Below the pieces are notes generated by a model. That model made no database searches and was not told the DNA's origin. It saw only the letters and a program-made list of their open reading frames with translations. Of a stretch of DNA of 64,000 bases, positions 61,846 to 64,000 are shown piece by piece. Position 1 is the stretch's first letter; each line of letters starts with the position of its first letter. The stretch comes from Paenibacillus sp. FSL H8-0079 (GTDB lineage Bacteria > Bacillota > Bacilli > Paenibacillales > Paenibacillaceae), in the NCBI RefSeq assembly GCF_037991315.1, contig NZ_CP150300.1, positions 992,001-1,056,000 of the forward strand. The letters run 5' to 3'. The translations under genes were made by a program, and so were the position numbers.

Positions 61846-62973
61846 ATGAAAGAGAAAAGACAACTTAAAATTGGTGGTACCATAGATGGAGTTGGGTGGA
61901 ATTATATGGGTTGGCGTCACCCAGATATGCCAGCTAATGCTAGTGAGAGCATAGAGTACTATGTACAAAAAGCTAAAAGATTAGAAGAAGGAAAGTTTGA
62001 CACTATCTTTTTAACTGACGTCAGCCATATAGGACCGAATATGATCCCACATTATCTGAGCATGTTCGAAGGTGTAACTATTCTCTCTGCCTTAAGCATG
62101 GTGACTCATTCAATCGGGCTAACTGCAACCATTGCTACTTCCTATGCAGATCCATTCACCGTTGCCCGACAGATGGCTTCTTTAGATAAAATTAGTAATG
62201 GACGTGCAGGCTGGAATGCCATAACTTCAAATCCGGGAGGATTAGCAAATTATAGCCGCAACCATCTTTCAAAAGCAGATCTGTATCCTATGAAAAAAGA
62301 GTTTTTAGAGATAGTTGAAGGCCTATGGGACTCCTATGAGGATGACGCTTTTATACGGGATAAGCAAAGCGGTATATTCTTTAATCCGAAAAAAATGCAC
62401 GCTCTAAACTTTAAAGGGGAGTATTTTTCAGTGGATGGCCCGTTAAATATTAGCCGTTCGAGACAAGGAAGACCCGTGATTTTCCAAGCGGGCTCCTCTT
62501 CGGATTTCATGAATATTGCCGCAAAGCATGCTGACGGAGTATTCCTCCCTTCTGATGACTTAGAGGATGCTAAAGCATTCAGTCATGAGGTGAAGAGAAG
62601 GGTCGCATTAGAAGGCCGTTCGCCTGATGATTTCATAATTACACTCTCGCATAATCCGATTGTAGGACGTACAGATAGAGAAGCTGAAGAAAAATTTCAA
62701 GAATTAGAAAGCTTAATGCCTGGGTACAGAATACTCAAACCTAAATTTTTTGGTTCTGCAGAAAAAGTAGCAGATCAAATTGAACAATGGTATGAGGCGG
62801 GTGCGATGGACCTATTAAAGATCAGACAGGAGCATCCGTCAGGATTCGATGACTTCATCAATTTAGTTATTCCTATTTTGCAAGAAAAAGGAATCTTCCG
62901 TACGGAATACGAATCACATACTTTATGTGGTAATTTAGGTTTGCCCTATCCAGAAAATAGATATTCAATGTGA
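61846..62973 (+). CDS. LLM-class flavin-dependent monooxygenase (NtaA/SnaA/DszA-like), internally shortened
   Basis: A 375-aa FMN-dependent TIM-barrel oxygenase with family motifs FDTIFLTDVSH, ISNGRAGWNAITSN, PVIFQAGSSSDFMNIAAKHADGVF and the C-terminal GFDDFINLVIPILQEKGIFRTEYE. Relatives are usually about 430-450 aa. Here EEKFQELESLMPGYRIL passes almost directly to KPKFFGSAEKVADQIEQWY, so some 50-60 residues are missing against typical members. It may be a short subfamily or a damaged enzyme. A GGGGAAG site precedes the ATG. Confidence 0.85.
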   Translation: MKEKRQLKIGGTIDGVGWNYMGWRHPDMPANASESIEYYVQKAKRLEEGKFDTIFLTDVSHIGPNMIPHYLSMFEGVTILSALSMVTHSIGLTATIATSYADPFTVARQMASLDKISNGRAGWNAITSNPGGLANYSRNHLSKADLYPMKKEFLEIVEGLWDSYEDDAFIRDKQSGIFFNPKKMHALNFKGEYFSVDGPLNISRSRQGRPVIFQAGSSSDFMNIAAKHADGVFLPSDDLEDAKAFSHEVKRRVALEGRSPDDFIITLSHNPIVGRTDREAEEKFQELESLMPGYRILKPKFFGSAEKVADQIEQWYEAGAMDLLKIRQEHPSGFDDFINLVIPILQEKGIFRTEYESHTLCGNLGLPYPENRYSM

Positions 62974-63110
62974 AAAAAATTAGCCACAGCTGTTGTGAAC
63001 TCTTTTATATCTTGAATAACATTTAAATAAATCGTGGATAAGTTAAGAGAATTATACTTGTTACAGTGATAGGTTCTTACTAAGCTTAATCAGTTGAGGT
63101 GTTTATTATA

Positions 63111-63149
63111 AAACCCGTTAATCTATGAAGTGATGATTAACGGGTTTTT
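63111..63149 (+). terminator. terminator after the monooxygenase gene
   Basis: AAACCCGTTAATC pairs perfectly with GATTAACGGGTTT, followed by TT. A-rich sequence on the other side makes it usable in both directions. Confidence 0.85.
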
Positions 63150-63197
63150 GTTGCAGAAAATGCTGGAGAGTACATTACATCCATCACTCACCATAAA

Positions 63198-63238
63198 ATC
63201 ATGTTAGCATTAATAGGAATAGTGAATGCTAACATGAT
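63198..63238. repeat. perfect 14-bp inverted repeat
   Basis: ATCATGTTAGCATT at 63198-63211 is complementary to AATGCTAACATGAT at 63225-63238 around a 13-base loop, without a U tract. It is the third such palindrome in the right-hand AT-rich region. The stretch from here to 63600 contains only weak short reading frames. Confidence 0.65.
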
Positions 63239-63630
63239 GGGAAAGGATCAGCTGCAGCAGCAAGTGAAAAAGCAACGATGGAAGTTTTTATTGAATACGA
63301 AAGACGAAACTCCCGGATGCAAAGCCGTTCCAGGATGGTCAAGGTAGCAAGATTGGTCGCTGGGTTTGGATCGGAAACAAAGAATTCCGGAGCAGATGTT
63401 AAGGAGTTTAAGTCCTCAGGTGTGTACTATATCGTAGGAATAAAACCGTAAAAATCTTCCGAATGTTCAGGAAATTGTTTTATGGGTTAATAGAGTAGAG
63501 TTATGGTAATATCGAAGCAAATAAGAGTATTTAAGAAATAAATGAATTTACAAAAATCACGATATTATAGACAGGGACCCATTAGAAAGGAAAAAGCAGA
63601 ACAACAAACAAAGGAGGCTACACAATATTT

Positions 63631-63699
63631 ATGTACACTCATAGATATCAAAGTGTTACTTATGTACAGTACTATAATTATGTACAGTTAACACAATGA
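63631..63699 (+). CDS. possible 22-aa tyrosine-rich peptide
   Basis: An ATG follows AAAGGAGG, though at a rather long 13-base spacing, and encodes MYTHRYQ, then VTYVQYYNYVQLTQ. The frame contains three of four nearby copies of TATGTACA (63629, 63660, 63679 and, beyond the stop, 63741). The repeated DNA becomes the repeated YVQ in the peptide. It could be a leader peptide, a small toxin-like peptide, or a chance frame across operator repeats. Confidence 0.35.
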   Translation: MYTHRYQSVTYVQYYNYVQLTQ

Positions 63700-63756
63700 C
63701 ATTTTTTTAGACGGACAAGGCTTTCGGATTAAAATAAGATTTATGTACATATGATT

Positions 63757-63837
63757 TTATGTAGATACTTTTAGTTGGGTTCCTTCGGCGTCCATCAGTT
63801 TGCGTACCAATTCTACCAAATGAAATCGATTATCCAT
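63757..63837 (-). pseudogene. truncated bacteriocin-immunity-like protein
   Basis: A minus-strand frame behind a perfect AGGAGGT site reads MDNRFHLVELVRKLMDAEG, then TQLKVST and stop (26 aa). LVELVxKxMDAEGT is the start of the small colicin/pyocin-immunity-like family (about 80-90 aa), whose next residues are normally EEEIDxxL. The remainder is missing, so this looks like the 5' stub of such a gene. Confidence 0.5.
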
Positions 63838-63963
63838 ATCGATACCTCCTGAATGATTAATAGAATGAACAAACTATTGCAAGCGCTGACGAATCTGAGA
63901 CTTCTTATTCAAGGATTTGAAGCGCCCGCGGAAATCTAAGGAACATGAGACACGCTGTATCCG

Positions 63964-63990
63964 AAAAAACAACCGTTTGCAGCGGTTTTG
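63964..63990 (-). terminator. terminator for a gene beyond the right edge
   Basis: On the minus strand AACCG-CTGCAAA-CGGTT is followed by GTTTTTT. It would terminate transcription entering from the right. Nothing further is recognisable between 63850 and 64000. Confidence 0.6.
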
Positions 63991-64000
63991 CCAGTGAATT

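Noticed and set aside
63242..63452. Frame of about 58-70 codons ending VYYIVGIKP
   Set aside because: No ribosome-binding site, no recognisable family and an odd composition; too weak to call a gene.
1..64000. CRISPR arrays, tRNA or rRNA genes, prophage modules
   Set aside because: No regularly spaced direct repeats, no tRNA-like cloverleaf or rRNA-like stretches, and no phage structural genes were recognised on reading through the window.

Overview
The window looks like a chromosomal segment of a Paenibacillus-type Firmicute (inference). The grounds are strong AGGAGG ribosome-binding sites, GTG/TTG starts, lipobox lipoproteins, many plant-polysaccharide enzymes with CUT1 sugar ABC transporters, a B. 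subtilis-like NasB/NasC pair, a YkoEDC-type ECF importer and WXG100 secretion genes. No rRNA, tRNA or CRISPR array was seen.

Layout. (1) 1-4650, minus strand: a thiamine operon led by a TPP riboswitch and terminator, then ABC importer genes (ATPase, permease, lipoprotein), thiM and the start of thiD. (2) 4.86-17.4 kb: a plant cell-wall saccharide cluster with a GH127 beta-L-arabinofuranosidase, a 1323-aa secreted multidomain protein, an AraC regulator, a CUT1 sugar importer, a radical SAM protein and a PL3 pectate lyase. (3) 17.4-21.6 kb: a second TPP riboswitch and its terminator, then an ORF-less group II intron-like element and a MITE-like repeat, and only then the ykoE-ykoD-ykoC ECF importer. 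(4) 21.7-26.6 kb: a secreted beta-propeller protein and a MetNIQ-type methionine importer. (5) 26.9-33.4 kb: a chemoreceptor, a one-PAS protein, a large hybrid histidine kinase and a convergent OmpR-type regulator. (6) 33.5-35.8 kb: an MmyB-like regulator divergent from a FabF-type ketosynthase. (7) 35.9-41.9 kb: nitrate assimilation, with narK divergent from nasB-nasC. Both leaders carry a two-hairpin, hexaloop ANTAR antitermination element that overlaps a terminator. (8) 42.2-47.6 kb: a two-gene operon of a small unknown protein and a 1656-aa DUF4132-like protein. (9) 48.3-52.6 kb: GH3 and GH30 glycosidases. (10) 52.7-55 kb: an acetyltransferase remnant, a WXG100-type protein and an FNT nitrite/formate channel.

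(11) From about 55.1 kb to the end the sequence is visibly richer in A+T and becomes a patchwork: MerR regulator with the stub of a deleted alcohol dehydrogenase, aldo/keto reductase, TetR, a frameshifted TetR, an orphan PD-(D/E)XK-like protein, a MarR-MFS-flavin monooxygenase unit with matched operator palindromes, a short Tyr-rich ORF, and a truncated bacteriocin-immunity-like gene. Perfect palindromes and hairpins are frequent there. This part looks like an accessory region under turnover.

The most notable signals are the paired ANTAR leaders between narK and nasB, and the intron-like element placed directly behind the terminator of the ykoEDC riboswitch.
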